A DNA stretch of 37,791 nt from Myxococcales bacterium (GTDB taxonomy: Bacteria; Myxococcota_A; Polyangia; Polyangiales; Polyangiaceae), in assembly GCA_003153495.1 (NCBI GenBank), contig PLYU01000232.1:1-37791 (forward strand), read 5' to 3'. Each line of letters opens with the position of its first letter. The stretch's first letter is position 1. The translations under genes and the position numbers were made by a program. Under the pieces are notes generated by a model, which was not told where the DNA came from, did no database searches, and saw only the letters and a list, made by a program, of their open reading frames with translations. This document shows, in pieces, positions 35,800-37,791 of this stretch.

Positions 35800-36219
35800 T
35801 CAGGCCTGCTGGTTGAACCAGCCCTGCATCGTCTGAGCGAACATCATGTCGCCGGACAGCTTCAGCTTGCCGGCGAAGAACGCCTGCATGCCGTTGAGCT
35901 TACCCGAGACGAGGCGCAGAAAATCGGGGAAGGTCAGCGCCAGAGTCACCCGCGGCGCCCCGGCCTTGCCCTTGGCGACCTCGCACTTGCCGCCCGCCAC
36001 GTCGAGCTGGAAGGTGTAGACGCCGTCGGGCGCGGTCACATCGTACTGGATGATGGCGCTCTGTCCGGCCGCCTTCTCCGGCAGAAAATGCTGCTTCATG
36101 CCGTCGAACACCTGCGCGCAGGTCTGCTCGTACTTGCCCTCGAGGGCCTTGTTGATCTCGTCGTCCGACCTGCCGTCGACCGCCTTCGCGAGCTCGGCCG
36201 GGTTCGTGATGTCCGTCAT
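35800..36219 (-). CDS. SCP2 sterol-binding domain protein
   Basis: AIIQYDVTAPDGVYTFQLDVAGGKCEVAKGKAGAPRVTLALTFPDFLRLVSGKLNGMQAFFAGKLKLSGDMMFAQTM. Confidence 0.85.
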   Translation of the reverse strand: MTDITNPAELAKAVDGRSDDEINKALEGKYEQTCAQVFDGMKQHFLPEKAAGQSAIIQYDVTAPDGVYTFQLDVAGGKCEVAKGKAGAPRVTLALTFPDFLRLVSGKLNGMQAFFAGKLKLSGDMMFAQTMQGWFNQQA

Positions 36220-36334
36220 GGCACCTCTCCGTCCGCTTGCCTTAGCAGAGCTCGCGCGAGGCATCCAGAACGCGTCCCATGACCCTGCGATCCATGCGCA
36301 AAGGTTCCCTGAGACGCGTTCTGCGCGGCCCGCG

Positions 36335-36433
36335 TCACTTCGCGGTTTTCTTCTCCTTCTTCTTCTTCTGCTTCTCCTTGGTCGAGAGCTTCGGCTTGTT
36401 CATCTTCTTGTCCTTCTCGATTCCCTTGGCCAT
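36335..36433 (-). CDS. Lysine-rich small protein (32 aa)
   Basis: MAKGIEKDKKMNKPKLSTKEKQKKKKEKKTAK; strong purine-strand bias on the coding strand. Confidence 0.5.
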   Translation of the reverse strand: MAKGIEKDKKMNKPKLSTKEKQKKKKEKKTAK

Positions 36434-36524
36434 GTCGGTGGCCTCCTTCGTGGCGCAGCCTAGGGCCACCGGGGCCCCCGCGTCACGATTGCTGCAGTCG
36501 CCGCGTCGTGTAAGGAGTGGCTTC

Positions 36525-36800
36525 ATGCTGAAGCACAACACGTTCTTCGACGGCAAGGTCCAGAGCATCGGCTTCGAGCGGCTCGGCCGGCGGATGACCG
36601 CGGGCGTCATCGCTCCCGGCGAGTACCACTTCGACACCAGCGCACCCGAGCGCATGGCCGTCGTCAGCGGGGAGCTCGAGGCGAAGGTCGCCGGCGCGTG
36701 GCAGACGTACCCCGCGGGCACCTCGTTCGAGGTCGCCGGCAAGAGCGGGTTCGACGTGCGCGCGCGGGCGCCAGCCGCGTATCTCTGCGAGTTTCTGTGA
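36525..36800 (+). CDS. ppnP: Pyrimidine/purine nucleoside phosphorylase (DUF1255 family)
   Basis: MLKHNTFFDGKVQSIGFERLGRRMTAGVIAPGEYHFDTSAPERMAVVSGELEAKVAGAWQTYPAGTSFEVAGKSGFDVRARAPAAYLCEF. Confidence 0.93.
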   Translation: MLKHNTFFDGKVQSIGFERLGRRMTAGVIAPGEYHFDTSAPERMAVVSGELEAKVAGAWQTYPAGTSFEVAGKSGFDVRARAPAAYLCEFL

Positions 36801-36832
36801 CAGGTCTCACATGTGCGTCTCAACGGTCGCGT

Positions 36833-36850
36833 CGAGCGGTCCTCCGCTCG
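36833..36850 (+). terminator. Hairpin downstream of ppnP
   Basis: CGAGCGG (36833-36839) TCCT CCGCTCG (36844-36850), perfect 7-bp stem; no U tract. Confidence 0.3.
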
Positions 36851-36907
36851 CGGGCCATGGTATGAATGCACGAACGCGTCTTACTCTTACTCGAGGTCTT
36901 CCCCCCC

Positions 36908-37633
36908 ATGCGCATGCTTGCCCTCTCGTCGCTAGCGATCGTGACCACCCTTCCCCTGTGCACGCTCGCGTGCTCGGCCTCGAACCCCGCGGGCCCCACC
37001 GTCGACAGCGGGAGCACCGCGCCGGAAGCGGGAGCGGGTACGGAGGCGGGGGCGTGCACCCCTTTCGCCGCGCCCGCGGTCAGCACGCTTCAGACGCCGA
37101 CGGTCTCGTTCGCGAAAGACGTGCTGCCGATCTTCCAGCACAGCTGCGTGTTCAGCGGCTGCCACCAGAGCCAGACCGGGGGCCTCGAGTTTCTCGGTGA
37201 CAACAACGACCTGGGGCCCGACGGTGGTTACATCGGCCCGGCCGCGTACGACGCGGCCACTTACCCGTCGTCGTATGCGAAGCAGGTGTACGACAACATC
37301 GTCGGCGTCCCGACGGCCGAGGCGCCGTCGTGGGTGTTCGTCAAGCCGGGCGACCCCGCCAACAGCTTCACCATGCACAAGCTCGACAACGATTTGTGCA
37401 GCATGACCGCGCAGTGCCAGGCCGACGGTGGCCTCTACAACGCGAACATCTCGCAGTACATCACCGGCACCGTGAACGTCGCCAACGGGGCGTGCGGCGG
37501 GTTCATGCCCGAGGGGCAGTACGGGAACGACAACGTGACGCCGGCCCTCCTCGACACCGTCTCCGCCGACGGCGGGCCGGGCCCGCGTGAGATCATCCGC
37601 CGCTGGATCGCCCAGGGCGCCAAGAACAACTGA
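36908..37633 (+). CDS. Putative cytochrome-c-like lipoprotein with CX4CH motif
   Basis: Lipobox PLCTLAC; VSFAKDVLPIFQHSCVFSGCHQSQTGGLEFL...KPGDPANSFTMHKL...GGPGPREIIRRWIAQGAKNN. Confidence 0.7.
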   Translation: MRMLALSSLAIVTTLPLCTLACSASNPAGPTVDSGSTAPEAGAGTEAGACTPFAAPAVSTLQTPTVSFAKDVLPIFQHSCVFSGCHQSQTGGLEFLGDNNDLGPDGGYIGPAAYDAATYPSSYAKQVYDNIVGVPTAEAPSWVFVKPGDPANSFTMHKLDNDLCSMTAQCQADGGLYNANISQYITGTVNVANGACGGFMPEGQYGNDNVTPALLDTVSADGGPGPREIIRRWIAQGAKNN

Positions 37634-37791
37634 TCCGAGCGACGCCGCGCGCCCGCTCTCGCCGCTCGTCAGCCACGGGCCGCTTGCGCACGATCCGCTT
37701 CCCCGGATTCCATGAAGAGCCAGAAAAGCGCGCAGCATCGGGCGGCGCTCGGGCTAGCCCTACTTTCGCAAAGAGGCGCCGAGTCTACGCA

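Noticed and set aside
1-37791. CRISPR arrays, tRNA or rRNA genes, intact IS or prophage
   Set aside because: No regularly spaced repeats, no recognisable tRNA/rRNA sequence, and only a degenerate transposase tail were seen; a tRNAscan/Infernal run would be needed to exclude small RNAs.

Overview
This is a 37.8 kb, very GC-rich, gene-dense chromosomal window. Gene content (fibro-slime lipoprotein, many lipoproteins, TPR and cNMP-binding proteins, single-domain signalling proteins) suggests a myxobacterial/deltaproteobacterial host, but that is inference. I support about 40 genes. They include: the 3' end of fusA (EF-G); two DTW-domain tRNA-uridine aminocarboxypropyltransferase-like genes; PhoU; a cysteine-less DksA/TraR-like protein; a membrane MutS-like ATPase; a REC-GGDEF diguanylate cyclase; a complete CusCBA/CzcCBA-type heavy-metal efflux operon headed by a small Cys/His-rich protein; a cNMP-binding protein; an SDR; a BamA/TamA-like outer-membrane protein; a bifunctional PFK-2/FBPase-2 of eukaryotic PFKFB type; a fibro-slime lipoprotein; a TonB-dependent receptor with an N-terminal TonB-C-like domain coupled to a cupredoxin-like lipoprotein; a GIY-YIG protein; an NAD-type isocitrate/isopropylmalate dehydrogenase; and a co-directional sulfur/redox cluster (diheme cytochrome c-rhodanese fusion, thiol-redox-domain/APS-reductase fusion, HAD hydrolase). 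Intergenic DNA carries several remnants: an IS1182-like transposase tail, a ~107 bp inverted-repeat element, a histidine-kinase C-terminus, a frameshifted FKBP tail, and two copies of a dispersed CTTCGCTTCGCTCrGGATGAC repeat. The best candidates for something new are the cytochrome-rhodanese/APS-reductase cluster, the TonB-receptor/cupredoxin pair, the DTW-exonuclease-fold fusion, the bacterial PFKFB and the coupled nucleotidyltransferase pair. No CRISPR array, rRNA or tRNA was recognised. All family calls come from reading motifs by eye; no database search was run.
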